Below, piece by piece: positions 17,789 to 25,914 of a DNA stretch of 64,000 nt; positions within the stretch are counted from its first letter, which is position 1; the number at the start of each line of letters is the position of its first letter. The stretch is from UBA7330 sp965243485. GTDB lineage: Bacteria > Bacteroidota > Bacteroidia > Cytophagales > Cyclobacteriaceae. The notes below the pieces were generated by a model. The model was not told the DNA's origin and made no database searches. It worked only from the letters and a program-made list of their open reading frames with translations. The stretch is taken from assembly GCA_965243485.1 (NCBI GenBank), contig CBDEVP010000001.1:4464001-4528000 (forward strand). The letters are read 5' to 3'. A program made the translations under genes and the position numbers.

Positions 17789-20107
17789 ATGGTTGGTGAG
17801 AAGTTATTTCACGAAAATCCTACCCTTTACGCTTTTTTGCCCTTATTCTACATGGTGTGGGCAGACGCGGTTTTGACTCCTTCCGAGATCAAACGCGTTC
17901 ATAAATTGCTTGAAAAACAGGAATGGCTAAGTGATGACGAGAGAGAATTCCTGCTGTCATATCTTGATCCGGTCTCACCCCCATCGCCCAACCAGTTGAA
18001 AAGCTGGCTCAAAGAGATCAGGAAAACTTCAGACCATCTTTCTCCTGAGATGAAAAGCAGCCTGGTGGAGATCGGTATTAAGCTGGCACAGATCAACGCC
18101 AGAAGCGGGACTGAGGCAACCCTTGATTCAGCCAGAAAACCACTTCAGGACATCGAAGAAGCGCTTGGCGTGGTATCCAGGGAATCCGCCTATCACTTCA
18201 ACACTCTCATTCACCCCGGATCAAGAGAAGAAGCGGTTGATTCCAGCGTAAATTCTGACGAAATCAGCAAGATCCTGGACGGCGATGATGCCGAGACGAT
18301 CAGAAAGGTTAAAACCCTCATCCAGGATCCGGTATTCGAATACTACAAGGGCGAAAGCATCCGGGAGTATCGTCAACAGGTACTGGAATGGTGCCAGTTT
18401 CTGGCTCAGCAGGGATATGGGGCTGTGGCCTTTCCTAAAAAATATGGCGGCGAAAATGACATGAAGAAATACTTCGTGATCATGGAAACGCTTGCCTATC
18501 ACGACCTGAGTATGGTCATCAAGTTTGGTGTACAATTTGGTCTTTGGGGAATGAGCGTCATGTTTCTGGGTACTGAAAAACATCACAAGAAATATCTGAA
18601 AGACATCGGCACTCTCAAACTGCCCGGCTGCTTTGCCATGACAGAAACCGGACATGGTTCCAATGTACGTGGGATAAGAACCACTGCGACCTATGTTCAT
18701 GGCAGCAAAACGATCACAATCCATACCCCCTCAAAAATGGATGGCAAAGAGTACATTGGAAATGCAGCTTTGCATGGGCGTATGGCGACAGTTTTTGCGA
18801 AGCTGATCGTGGATGGGACCGACTATGGAGTGAATGCTTTTATCGTTCCGCTCCGCGATGAAAAAGGAAAGGTGCTTGAGGGGATTACCATCGAAGACTG
18901 CGGACATAAAATGGGCCTGAACGGGGTAGATAACGGAAAGATCTTTTTTGATCAGGTAAAGATCCCTATTGAAAATATGCTGGACCGGTTTGGAAGCATT
19001 GATAAAAATGGTGAGTTTGCCAGCCCGATCGCCAGTGACAACCGGAGATTTTTTACCATGCTGGGGACGCTTGTAGGGGGACGTATCGGCGTGCCTAGAG
19101 CGGGATTGAGCGCTGCTAAAACCGGACTGAACATTGCCATTCGCTATAGCAATCAGAGAAGACAGTTTGGACCCGAAGGCGGGGAAGAAATGTCTATTCT
19201 CAACTACAGAACCCATCAGAGAAGGCTCATGCCTCCGCTTGCAAGTGCCTATGCCATTCATTTTGCCCTGGAATATGTGACCCAACGATTCCTGAAGCGT
19301 ACGGATGAAGACATCCAGGAAATTGAGGCGCTGGCAGCGGGAATGAAGGCCTATGCGACCTGGTTTACCACCAGCACTCTGCAGGAATGCCGGGAGGCCA
19401 CAGGCGGTAAGGGGTACCTGACAGAGAACCGGATCGATATATTGAAAGCTGACACGGACATCTTTACCACTTTTGAAGGGGACAACACGGTGCTGATGCA
19501 GCTGGTGGCCAAAAGCAGATTATCGGAATTCAAGCAGGAATTCAGCGACATCAATTTTTTCAGCATCCTCAACTATGTGACCAGACAGGCCAAGATCACA
19601 CTGGCAGAAATGAACCCGATCATCATTAGAAATACCGATGAAGATCATCTGCTGGATCCGGAATTTCACCTGAACGCTTTTAAATACCGGGAGCGGGACA
19701 TCCTCTCCTCTGCCGCGCGGAGGCTCAAGCACTACATCGATCAGGGTATGGATTCATTTGACGCTTTCAATCAATGTCAATTCCATCTATTCAATGTAGG
19801 CGTGGCTTATATCGAGTCAGTGATCATGGAGCAATTCATATTAAAAGTCGAAGGCCTTGAAGAAGGGTCCAGTAAAAATATCCTGAAAAAATTGTGTGAT
19901 TTGTATGCCTTATCTACTATTGAAAAACATAAAGGCTGGTACCTGGAACATGATTATATGGTAGGGACTAAAACCAAAGCGATCAGACAAATGGTCAACA
20001 GGCTTGTAAAAGAGGTAAGACAGGAGGCAGTGCCGCTGGTCCACGCTTTTAAAATACCCGAAAGCTGCATTGCAGCACCGATTGTCACTAACATACAACC
20101 CGAATGA
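17789..20107 (+). CDS. Acyl-CoA oxidase/dehydrogenase-like flavoenzyme with N-terminal helical (TerB-like) domain
   Basis: At 772 residues this is far longer than ordinary acyl-CoA dehydrogenases and resembles the acyl-CoA oxidase branch. FAMTETGHGSNVRGIRTTATY and the preceding GTLKLPGC are oxidase-like flavin-contact motifs. The C-terminal half has TGGKGYLTENR and FTTFEGDNTVLMQ, whose Glu matches the oxidase catalytic base. Residues 1 to about 80 are an additional helical domain (LYAFLPLFYMVWADAVLTPSEIK) similar to TerB-type folds. It should catalyse the first step of fatty acyl-CoA beta-oxidation in the cytoplasm, with O2 or an electron-transfer protein as acceptor not resolved. Its stop overlaps the aquaporin start in ATGA. 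Confidence 0.87.
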   Translation: MVGEKLFHENPTLYAFLPLFYMVWADAVLTPSEIKRVHKLLEKQEWLSDDEREFLLSYLDPVSPPSPNQLKSWLKEIRKTSDHLSPEMKSSLVEIGIKLAQINARSGTEATLDSARKPLQDIEEALGVVSRESAYHFNTLIHPGSREEAVDSSVNSDEISKILDGDDAETIRKVKTLIQDPVFEYYKGESIREYRQQVLEWCQFLAQQGYGAVAFPKKYGGENDMKKYFVIMETLAYHDLSMVIKFGVQFGLWGMSVMFLGTEKHHKKYLKDIGTLKLPGCFAMTETGHGSNVRGIRTTATYVHGSKTITIHTPSKMDGKEYIGNAALHGRMATVFAKLIVDGTDYGVNAFIVPLRDEKGKVLEGITIEDCGHKMGLNGVDNGKIFFDQVKIPIENMLDRFGSIDKNGEFASPIASDNRRFFTMLGTLVGGRIGVPRAGLSAAKTGLNIAIRYSNQRRQFGPEGGEEMSILNYRTHQRRLMPPLASAYAIHFALEYVTQRFLKRTDEDIQEIEALAAGMKAYATWFTTSTLQECREATGGKGYLTENRIDILKADTDIFTTFEGDNTVLMQLVAKSRLSEFKQEFSDINFFSILNYVTRQAKITLAEMNPIIIRNTDEDHLLDPEFHLNAFKYRERDILSSAARRLKHYIDQGMDSFDAFNQCQFHLFNVGVAYIESVIMEQFILKVEGLEEGSSKNILKKLCDLYALSTIEKHKGWYLEHDYMVGTKTKAIRQMVNRLVKEVRQEAVPLVHAFKIPESCIAAPIVTNIQPE

Positions 20108-20826
20108 TAAATGAAATTATTGCCGAGATCGTCGGTACCTTTATCCTGCTTCTGCTGGGAAACAGTGTAAATGCCAATGTCTCATTAAAACAAACCTATG
20201 GAGAGGGCAGCGGTTGGATTGTGATCACTCTTGGCTGGGGAATTGCTGTATTCGTGGCTGTTTTTGTTGCAGGTTCGGTAAGCGGCGCACATATCAACCC
20301 TGCAGTGACCCTGGGGCTGGCAGTCGTCGGTAAGTTCCCGTGGGCAAAAGTAGCGGCCTATATCACCGCACAAATGATCGGGGCTTTTCTGGGAGCTTTT
20401 GTAACCTATGTAGTATACAGACCCCATTTCCATGCTACCGAAGATCCGGATGCCAAGCTGGGGGTATTCAGTACAGGTCCTGCCATTAAAAACAATTTCA
20501 ACAATTTCCTTTCAGAGCTGGTCGGAACATTTGCACTGGTCTTCGCGGTATTTTTCCTGGTAAGTGGTGAAGGATTGGGATCCCTAAGCGCTTTACCCGT
20601 CGGTTTGCTTGTACTGGGAATTGGTTTGTCACTGGGAGGCACCACAGGATATGCCATCAATCCGGCCCGTGACCTTGGTCCGAGGATCTTTCATGCGGTG
20701 GCACCCATCAAAAATAAGCGGGACAGCAACTGGGGATATGCCTGGATACCAGTTTTGGGGCCCTTGGCGGGTGCTCTTGCCGCCGGTATTCTATTTATTT
20801 TGGTCAGAGGACATTTTAGTCTTTGA
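20104..20826 (+). CDS. MIP family channel, aquaglyceroporin type
   Basis: This 240-residue membrane channel has six helices and two half-helices with NPA motifs at residues 65-67 (GAHINPAVTLG) and 186-188 (AINPARDLGPR). The Asp directly after NPAR (position 190) is characteristic of glycerol facilitators such as GlpF rather than water-only AqpZ. It should let glycerol or similar small polyols cross the inner membrane. It is translationally coupled on both sides: its ATG overlaps the acyl-CoA oxidase stop by 4 bases, and its stop overlaps the next start by 4 bases. No glycerol kinase is in the window, so the substrate remains open. Confidence 0.93.
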   Translation: MINEIIAEIVGTFILLLLGNSVNANVSLKQTYGEGSGWIVITLGWGIAVFVAVFVAGSVSGAHINPAVTLGLAVVGKFPWAKVAAYITAQMIGAFLGAFVTYVVYRPHFHATEDPDAKLGVFSTGPAIKNNFNNFLSELVGTFALVFAVFFLVSGEGLGSLSALPVGLLVLGIGLSLGGTTGYAINPARDLGPRIFHAVAPIKNKRDSNWGYAWIPVLGPLAGALAAGILFILVRGHFSL

Positions 20827-22076
20827 TGAAACTCTTCCATTCATATTACGAAACAGGAAAGCATATTTTGATCACGCTGCTGTTTTTCTCAGGCTTTTCT
20901 TCAATGGCTCAGCAGGATTACTGGACCCGGCATACCATCGATGATGCTGACAGTGGTGCGGATGGCGTACGACTCGCCGACGTGAATGACGACGGCCTGA
21001 TGGATATTACTACTGGCTGGGAGGAAGCCGGTTTTACCAAAGTGTATCTTCATCCGGGCCATCAACGGGGCAAAGACCGCTGGCCCTCGGTTGTGGTTGG
21101 TACAACACCAGCCGTGGAAGATGCCGTATTTTTTGATTATGATAACAATGGCAGGCCGGATGTGGTGAGCAGTACAGAAGGAAAAAACCGGAAGATCTAC
21201 TTTCACACATCGCCGGAAGATCCGGAAAAATTCACGGATCCTTTCATGTGGAAAACGGACACATTACCAGCCTCGGATGAGTTGATGATGTGGATGTATG
21301 CTATCCCGGCAGACGTCGATGGTAAAAACGGGATTGATCTGGTTGCAGGCGGAAAAGGAAAAGATGCTAAAATCGGATGGTTTGAGTCACCTCAGGAACC
21401 GTCAAGGCTGGAAGAATGGAAATGGCATCCGATCAGTGAGGCTACCTGGGTGATGTCTCTCTTTGTCCGGGACATGGATCATGATGGTGATATGGATATT
21501 GTATTGTCCGACAGGAAACCCGGCGCTACAAATGGAATAAGATGGCTGGAAAATCCCGGAAAATTCAAAAAACAGGTTAAGTACTGGGAAAACCATTTTA
21601 TTGGAGGGCAGGGTCTTGAGGTGATGTTCATGGACCTCGCTGATCTGGACGGCGACGGACTAGAAGATGCTTTGACGACAGAATACACCAATCAACAGAT
21701 CCTCTATTTCAAAAGACTGGATAAATCAGGAATAAATTGGGAAACTTATCGGATTCCAATTACCGCCCATACCGGAAGATCAAAATCAGTAAGGGTTGGT
21801 GACATCGATCTGGATGGCAGGCCGGATATCGTCCACAGCACCGAAACCAATGAAGGAGACAAATCCGGCATCTGGTGGCTGGAGTATGACTCTTCCCCTA
21901 CCGAACCGAACTGGACCTGGCACAATGTCAGCGGCCCGGATGGGATCAAATACGATAGAATAGAGCTTATTGATCTGGATGGGGATGGAGATCTTGATGT
22001 GCTTACCTGTGAAGAGAATTTTGGAGCAAACAGCGAAGGACTAGGCGTGGTGTGGTATGAGAATCCGGGTAGGTAG
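20823..22076 (+). CDS. Secreted FG-GAP/VCBS repeat protein
   Basis: This 417-residue protein has an N-terminal export signal (about residues 8-29, ending SSMAQQ). It carries at least five calcium-loop repeats of the form DxDxDGxxD: DVNDDGLMD, DMDHDGDMD, DLDGDGLED, DIDLDGRPD and DLDGDGDLD, spaced as in a seven-bladed beta-propeller. Such proteins are usually extracellular and bind calcium and carbohydrate or protein partners; no catalytic residues are evident. It is the last gene of a three-gene operon with 4-base overlaps. A degenerate copy of its last 20 codons lies at 22676-22754, beyond hicBA. Confidence 0.88.
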   Translation: MMKLFHSYYETGKHILITLLFFSGFSSMAQQDYWTRHTIDDADSGADGVRLADVNDDGLMDITTGWEEAGFTKVYLHPGHQRGKDRWPSVVVGTTPAVEDAVFFDYDNNGRPDVVSSTEGKNRKIYFHTSPEDPEKFTDPFMWKTDTLPASDELMMWMYAIPADVDGKNGIDLVAGGKGKDAKIGWFESPQEPSRLEEWKWHPISEATWVMSLFVRDMDHDGDMDIVLSDRKPGATNGIRWLENPGKFKKQVKYWENHFIGGQGLEVMFMDLADLDGDGLEDALTTEYTNQQILYFKRLDKSGINWETYRIPITAHTGRSKSVRVGDIDLDGRPDIVHSTETNEGDKSGIWWLEYDSSPTEPNWTWHNVSGPDGIKYDRIELIDLDGDGDLDVLTCEENFGANSEGLGVVWYENPGR

Positions 22077-22082
22077 TTTATA

Positions 22083-22097
22083 ATCATCTGCGATGAT
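22083..22097 (+). terminator. Possible weak terminator after the FG-GAP gene
   Basis: ATCATC-TGC-GATGAT is a perfect 6-bp hairpin 6 bases after the FG-GAP stop, followed by AGTGTATATTT. The stem is AT-rich and the T tract is broken, so this is a weak call. It lies between convergent genes, where a terminator would be expected. Confidence 0.25.
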
Positions 22098-22118
22098 AGT
22101 GTATATTTGAAAATGACT

Positions 22119-22352
22119 TTAGAGGCCTTTCAACTTATCAATAAATTCTTCAGGTGTAAGCTCGATCTGACGCAAGATTTCTCTGATTAAGGGGCGACCA
22201 ATATCTCGACCCTTGTGATGTGGTAATGTAGTATAACGACCGTCCGGATGACGATAAAACACATGGCTTCCTCTTTTGCGCTTGATTTCGAAACCTAACG
22301 ACAAAAGTAGCTGCTCAAAGGTTTTTGCATCAACTAATGGTAGTTTACTCAC
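22119..22352 (-). CDS. hicA: HicA-family mRNA interferase toxin
   Basis: This 77-residue protein shows the YcfA/HicA fold: an N-terminal helix (DAKTFEQLLLSLGFEIKRKRG), the catalytic His30 in GSHVFYRHPDG, and the strand-turn TTLPHHKGRDIGRPLIREILRQ. HicA toxins degrade mRNA and are held inactive by HicB. Its start overlaps the end of hicB by 4 bases, so hicB is translated first. Confidence 0.92.
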   Translation of the reverse strand: MSKLPLVDAKTFEQLLLSLGFEIKRKRGSHVFYRHPDGRYTTLPHHKGRDIGRPLIREILRQIELTPEEFIDKLKGL

Positions 22353-22573
22353 AGAGCAATAGAAATTTGCTGTAAGCCTACAAACTCAGATAAATTGAAT
22401 TCTTCCGGATCAAGTTCTTCGATACAAAGTTGGATTACTTCCTTAAGGTTTTCATGAAGTTCATCAAGGCTTTCAGCCTGAGTATGAGCTCCCGGCAAGG
22501 TGGGTACAATACCATAGTAAAGCCCTGTATCCTGATCTCTTCCGATATGTGCGGTAAACTGGTAATTTTTCAT
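22349..22573 (-). CDS. hicB: HicB-family antitoxin
   Basis: This 74-residue protein has the HicB partial RNase-H-like fold: FTAHIGRDQDTGLYYGIVPTLPGAHTQAESLDELHENLKEVI contains the family's YxGxVPxLPGxxTxGxTxxEAxxN pattern. No C-terminal DNA-binding domain is visible, so this is the short form. It should neutralise HicA by direct binding. The pair sits between the intact FG-GAP gene end and a decayed copy of that end, which suggests insertion into, or retention within, a duplicated gene region. Confidence 0.9.
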   Translation of the reverse strand: MKNYQFTAHIGRDQDTGLYYGIVPTLPGAHTQAESLDELHENLKEVIQLCIEELDPEEFNLSEFVGLQQISIAL

Positions 22574-22675
22574 CTTAACTAATAAACGATTTTTTGATCA
22601 ATTTTAATTGCTCCCAGGATTAATTTTTCCAAAATAACAGGATTATATATTGAGTTACCCGGAACGGAGAACCGT

Positions 22676-22754
22676 ATGTACTCACCTTCAGGAAAACTTT
22701 GGTGACGAAAACGAGGTCATGAGGGTGGTGTGGTATGAGAATCCGGGGAGGTAA
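22676..22754 (+). pseudogene. Decayed 3' end of an FG-GAP gene
   Basis: The stretch encodes ENFGDENEVMRVVWYENPGR followed by TAA. This mirrors the intact gene's ending, EENFGANSEGLGVVWYENPGR with TAG, and 23 bases (from GTGGTGTGG to the final codons) are nearly identical. Upstream, DVLT-like codons are present but shifted by one base, and similarity then fades. There is no start or signal sequence. The rest of the 372-base gap between hicB and the response regulator holds AT-rich sequence, the repeat box at 22853-22870 and a promoter candidate. Confidence 0.75.
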
Positions 22755-22852
22755 ATATATACCCTGGAAAATCCTTTCAAAAAAATGTGCTAATTCATAT
22801 AGCCTGTCATCTTTTTATTAATTGCAATCGCAAACCTGAACCGGAATATGGC

Positions 22853-22870
22853 ATTAGAATGAGATTAGAA
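22853..22870 (-). promoter_or_regulatory. 11-bp-period direct repeat box upstream of response regulator 1 (reverse orientation)
   Basis: ATTAGAA at 22853-22859 and again at 22864-22870 are, on the minus strand, two TTCTAAT heptamers exactly 11 bp apart. It is the same motif as in five other intergenic regions down to 34072. The box lies about 75 bases ahead of the regulator start and upstream of a promoter candidate. Confidence 0.55.
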
Positions 22871-22894
22871 TTTCTTTCATGAGGAATAATTCTG

Positions 22895-22926
22895 TTGATA
22901 TTCGGCAACCCATGGAATTAATTTTC
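22895..22926 (+). promoter_or_regulatory. Candidate Bacteroidetes-type promoter for response regulator 1
   Basis: TTG at 22895-22897 and TAATTTTC at 22919-22926 (7 of 8 matches to TAnnTTTG) are separated by 21 bases, close to the Bacteroidetes -33/-7 arrangement. The start codon is about 20 bases downstream. Confidence 0.4.
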
Positions 22927-22945
22927 AGTTCAGTCAGATCAAAAC

Positions 22946-23644
22946 ATGTCCGGTATGGTAAAGATACTTTTAGTTGAAGATGAGCCGGGAGTCGCCTCAT
23001 TCATCAAGAAAGGTCTTGAAGAAGAAAATTATCAGGTTCAGGTTGCCTATGATGGCCAGATGGCCTGGCAACTCCTGTCTGCCGGATCCTACGATCTGAT
23101 CATTTTAGATGTGATCCTCCCGGGAATGAACGGAGTAGATCTTTGCAGAAAAATAAGGGAATCCGTTTCTCAGCGGTCTCCTATCCTTATGCTCACAGCG
23201 CTGAATAGCATTGAAAATATTGTCGCAGGCCTTGATAGCGGTGCCGATGATTACCTGGCCAAGCCATTTAAACTGAAAGAACTGTTGGCGCGCATCAGAG
23301 CGCTTTTGAGAAGATCTTCCGGGACTGAAAATACGGAACAGAAAATACTGAAAATAGAGGACCTGGAGCTGGACCCTACCTCGAAAATAGTATATCGAAA
23401 AGGCACTGAAATCAAACTCACTTCGACTGAGTACCGGCTTCTTGAATACTTCATGAGAAATCAACGTAAGATATTATCCAGGATTGACATACTGGAAAAT
23501 GTCTGGGATATCAATTTTGACATGGGCACCAATGTCGTGGATGTATATGTGAACTACCTCCGCAACAAAATCGAAAAGGAATATGGATCCAAATTGATCC
23601 ACACGGTGATTGGCATGGGTTATATCATGAAAACCGACAGTTGA
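22946..23644 (+). CDS. OmpR-family response regulator 1
   Basis: This 232-residue regulator has an N-terminal receiver with acidic residues Glu11/Asp12, phospho-acceptor Asp55 in LIILDVILPGMNG, and Lys in DDYLAKPFKLKELLARI. A C-terminal winged helix (about residues 130-230) contains LTSTEYRLLEYFMRNQRKILSRIDILENVW and NVVDVYVNYLRNKIE. ATG at 22955 (MVKILLVED) is an equally good start. The kinase follows directly. It is a paralogue of the regulator at 31911, and the two share the NFDMGTNVVDVYVNYLR-type recognition region, so they may recognise similar DNA. Likely targets are the 11-bp repeat boxes nearby. Confidence 0.93.
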   Translation: MSGMVKILLVEDEPGVASFIKKGLEEENYQVQVAYDGQMAWQLLSAGSYDLIILDVILPGMNGVDLCRKIRESVSQRSPILMLTALNSIENIVAGLDSGADDYLAKPFKLKELLARIRALLRRSSGTENTEQKILKIEDLELDPTSKIVYRKGTEIKLTSTEYRLLEYFMRNQRKILSRIDILENVWDINFDMGTNVVDVYVNYLRNKIEKEYGSKLIHTVIGMGYIMKTDS

Positions 23645-23655
23645 ACTATTCATCA

Positions 23656-25038
23656 ATGAATATTCATAACAAAATAACGCTGATCTTTCTGGTGCTCACT
23701 GGTTCGCTCATGTCAGTGGTCTTTGTGATCATCTATTTCTTCTCGAACAACTATACCGATTCCGAATTTTTTGACCGGTTGAACGACCGGGCCAATATCG
23801 TGGCACAAATCCATCTGGAAAAGGATGAACTCAGCGCTCAGCTTTATGACGAAATCAGAAAAAAATACGGCCAAAGTCTGCCAAATGAAAAGGAGGTGAT
23901 TTTCAGGATCAGTGATATTGAGCACCCAACATTGCCTGAAGAAAGCATTCGAAAAGACCTGCCATTTGAGTTCTTCTATGATCTTTTCCAAAAGAAGTCT
24001 GCCTCACTAAAAAATGAAACAACATACGTGAAAGGCATTATTTATACGGATAACGAGGGAGATTTTGTCGTCATCATTTCAGCTGACAATATATTCGGTC
24101 ATGCCAAAATGAAGAATCTACGGACGATACTTATAGTCGCACTGATGATCAGTCTGATTGCCCTTTTCCTTATCGGTCGCTACTATGCAGGTAGAGTATT
24201 GGATCCTATTTCACATATCACCAATAAAGTGAAAGAAATCACTGCGACAAACCTTCACCTCAGATTAGATACAAACAATAACAAGGATGAGCTGGCAGAG
24301 CTATCCAACACTTTCAATGATATGCTGGACCGGCTGGAAACGACCTTCGACCTTCAGGGAAGTTTCATCAATAATGCATCGCACGAACTTAAAAATCCTT
24401 TAGCCGCAATTCTTGGTGAAACGGAACTTATTCTGAACAGACAAAGAACTGTTTCAGAGTATCAATCATCCATACGTAATATCGAAAAAGAGGCCCATCG
24501 GTTGGACTTGCTTATCAATAATCTGCTCGAACTGGCACAGGCAGGTCATGAAAACAAAGGTTTGCTGGTGGAACCCATCCGGCTGGATGAACTTGTCTTC
24601 CTATCCAAAGAAAAAATCGACAGAATAAACCCCAAAAACAAGGTAGTTCTCGACCTTTCAAAACTACCGGAGAATGCTCATTCTTTGATGATTTATGGAA
24701 ACCTGAGTCTGTTGCTTGTCGCAATGATCAACATCATTGATAATGCCTGTAAATTCTCTGAGAATAAAGAAGTAGTAATCAGGATCTTTTCAAATAAGGA
24801 TAAGATAGAGATCTCTGTTATTGACAAGGGAATTGGGATACCAAAAGAGGATCTCACCAGGGTACTCGAACCTTTATTCAGGTCAGAAAATGCCAGAGGA
24901 ACCAAAGGTTTCGGCGTTGGATTGTCTCTGGCTCACAAGATCGTGAAGATGCACAAAGGAATCATGAACATTGAATCCGAATATACCAAAGGTACCACGG
25001 TAAGAATCTCATTCAATAAGGAGCCGGAATCAAAATAA
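23656..25038 (+). CDS. HAMP sensor histidine kinase 1
   Basis: I chose ATG at 23656 (MNIHNKITLIF) because it matches the start of the paralogue at 32602 (MKIHNRIIYIL). A TTG at 23641 overlapping the regulator stop is an alternative. There are two membrane helices (about residues 7-30 and 154-176) around a periplasmic sensor of about 120 residues, then HAMP, then a dimerisation helix with phospho-acceptor His243 in NASHELKNPLAAI, and an ATPase domain with NIIDNACKFS, DKGIGIPKEDL and GFGVGLSLAHKIV. It should phosphorylate regulator 1. The H-box reads HELKNP instead of the usual HELRTP. Confidence 0.92.
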   Translation: MNIHNKITLIFLVLTGSLMSVVFVIIYFFSNNYTDSEFFDRLNDRANIVAQIHLEKDELSAQLYDEIRKKYGQSLPNEKEVIFRISDIEHPTLPEESIRKDLPFEFFYDLFQKKSASLKNETTYVKGIIYTDNEGDFVVIISADNIFGHAKMKNLRTILIVALMISLIALFLIGRYYAGRVLDPISHITNKVKEITATNLHLRLDTNNNKDELAELSNTFNDMLDRLETTFDLQGSFINNASHELKNPLAAILGETELILNRQRTVSEYQSSIRNIEKEAHRLDLLINNLLELAQAGHENKGLLVEPIRLDELVFLSKEKIDRINPKNKVVLDLSKLPENAHSLMIYGNLSLLLVAMINIIDNACKFSENKEVVIRIFSNKDKIEISVIDKGIGIPKEDLTRVLEPLFRSENARGTKGFGVGLSLAHKIVKMHKGIMNIESEYTKGTTVRISFNKEPESK

Positions 25039-25065
25039 GAGTTTCGGCCCCCAGATTAACATCAG

Positions 25066-25094
25066 TTCTAATCAACTTCTAATCTTATTTTAAG
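25066..25094 (+). promoter_or_regulatory. Triple 11-bp-period repeat box upstream of doxX-like gene
   Basis: TTCTAAT at 25066, TTCTAAT at 25077 and TTTTAAG at 25088 are spaced exactly 11 bp. A -7-like TACAGTTT lies 23 bases after the start of the third repeat, and the DoxX gene starts at 25148. The arrangement of a 7-bp unit plus 4-bp spacer is that of OmpR/PhoB-family sites. Confidence 0.65.
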
Positions 25095-25147
25095 CGTGAT
25101 CTAAGCCGATTACAGTTTATACATATTATGGTATATCGATTCGCAGT

Positions 25148-25570
25148 ATGTTTCTAAACCATGGTGTCAGTGCAGGTCTTCTGTCACTTCGTTTGATCAT
25201 TAGCGTACTTTTATTCCCCAATGGGCTTAAGCTGGTGAGCAACTATCGTAGCAGCTTAGAGTGGCTTACAGGTCATGAGTTCAATTATCCAATACTTGTA
25301 GCCTACATGGTCATAGTCATTCAGTTTTACTCTTGTTTCTTTCTCACCCTGGGTATTGCCAGCCGGTATCTTGCAGTATTAGTTATTGCTTCTGCACTGA
25401 CTACCATCCCCTATCACTTCGGTGGAAATCTGTCCGAAGACTGGTTGGGGCAACCCACTGGTCATGGGATCCTCTTTCACCTGTTACTTCTTATTTGCAG
25501 TATGATTCTTGTCATAAAGGGCAGTGGTCGTTTTTCTGTTGACTACATGATCAGCAGGATCTTCAGCTAG
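25148..25570 (+). CDS. DoxX family membrane protein
   Basis: This 140-residue protein has four hydrophobic helices, starting LLSLRLIISVLLFPNGLKLV, in which the R-x-n-G pattern of the first helix is typical of DoxX proteins. GILFHLLLLICSMILVIKGSG forms the last helix. DoxX-like proteins are small inner membrane proteins linked in some bacteria to thiol or oxidative stress handling; the function here is not known. It is preceded by a triple repeat box and followed by another box, so it is probably a monocistronic member of the local regulon. Confidence 0.75.
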   Translation: MFLNHGVSAGLLSLRLIISVLLFPNGLKLVSNYRSSLEWLTGHEFNYPILVAYMVIVIQFYSCFFLTLGIASRYLAVLVIASALTTIPYHFGGNLSEDWLGQPTGHGILFHLLLLICSMILVIKGSGRFSVDYMISRIFS

Positions 25571-25595
25571 GCATTGATTTCAACTATGAATAAAA

Positions 25596-25624
25596 TTTTA
25601 ATCCTATTCTAATTTTATTCTAAG
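25596..25624 (+). promoter_or_regulatory. Triple 11-bp-period repeat box upstream of the 54-residue protein
   Basis: TTTTAAT at 25596, TTCTAAT at 25607 and TTCTAAG at 25618 have an exact 11-bp period. The small gene starts 48 bases after the box. Confidence 0.65.
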
Positions 25625-25671
25625 CAGCCTATTACTTCAGCCTCGTTTCTTCAGAAAAATGCCTTTGAATC

Positions 25672-25836
25672 ATGGAGACAACATTGCTTGAATACAGTAA
25701 AATCATCCTGACGAAAATAAGTTTTGATGAATCCCTCTTCCAAAAAGAATTCAAAAAAGCACTGAAAAAACTCAGGCCGGAAGAAAGGCATGAATTAAAG
25801 TCATGGGCCAGAGAATACTATTTTTCTGAAAGTTGA
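25672..25836 (+). CDS. Small conserved-looking protein, 54 residues
   Basis: ATG at 25672 opens a 54-residue frame ending in TGA at 25834-25836. The product starts METTLLEYSKIILTKISFD and continues with FQKEFKKALKKLRPEERHELKSWAREYY. It is highly charged, predicted helical and without a signal peptide. From memory, similar small proteins with an LLEYSK(I/L)IL start and a KxLxPE centre are common in Bacteroidetes, with no known function. It lies between two 11-bp repeat boxes, 102 bases after the DoxX stop and 78 bases before the RND adaptor, and it has its own upstream box. Confidence 0.7.
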   Translation: METTLLEYSKIILTKISFDESLFQKEFKKALKKLRPEERHELKSWAREYYFSES

Positions 25837-25838
25837 AA

Positions 25839-25867
25839 TTTTAATCTCCTTCTAATTCCTCTCTTAA
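25839..25867 (+). promoter_or_regulatory. Triple 11-bp-period repeat box upstream of the RND efflux operon
   Basis: TTTTAAT at 25839, TTCTAAT at 25850 and a degenerate CTCTTAA at 25861 keep the 11-bp period. TACTTTAG at 25889-25896 is a -7-like element 28 bases after the start of the third unit. The efflux adaptor starts at 25915. Confidence 0.6.
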
Positions 25868-25914
25868 CACCCCCTTATGCTCTTCTGATACTTTAGCCAC
25901 TCAAAAAAGTCAAA

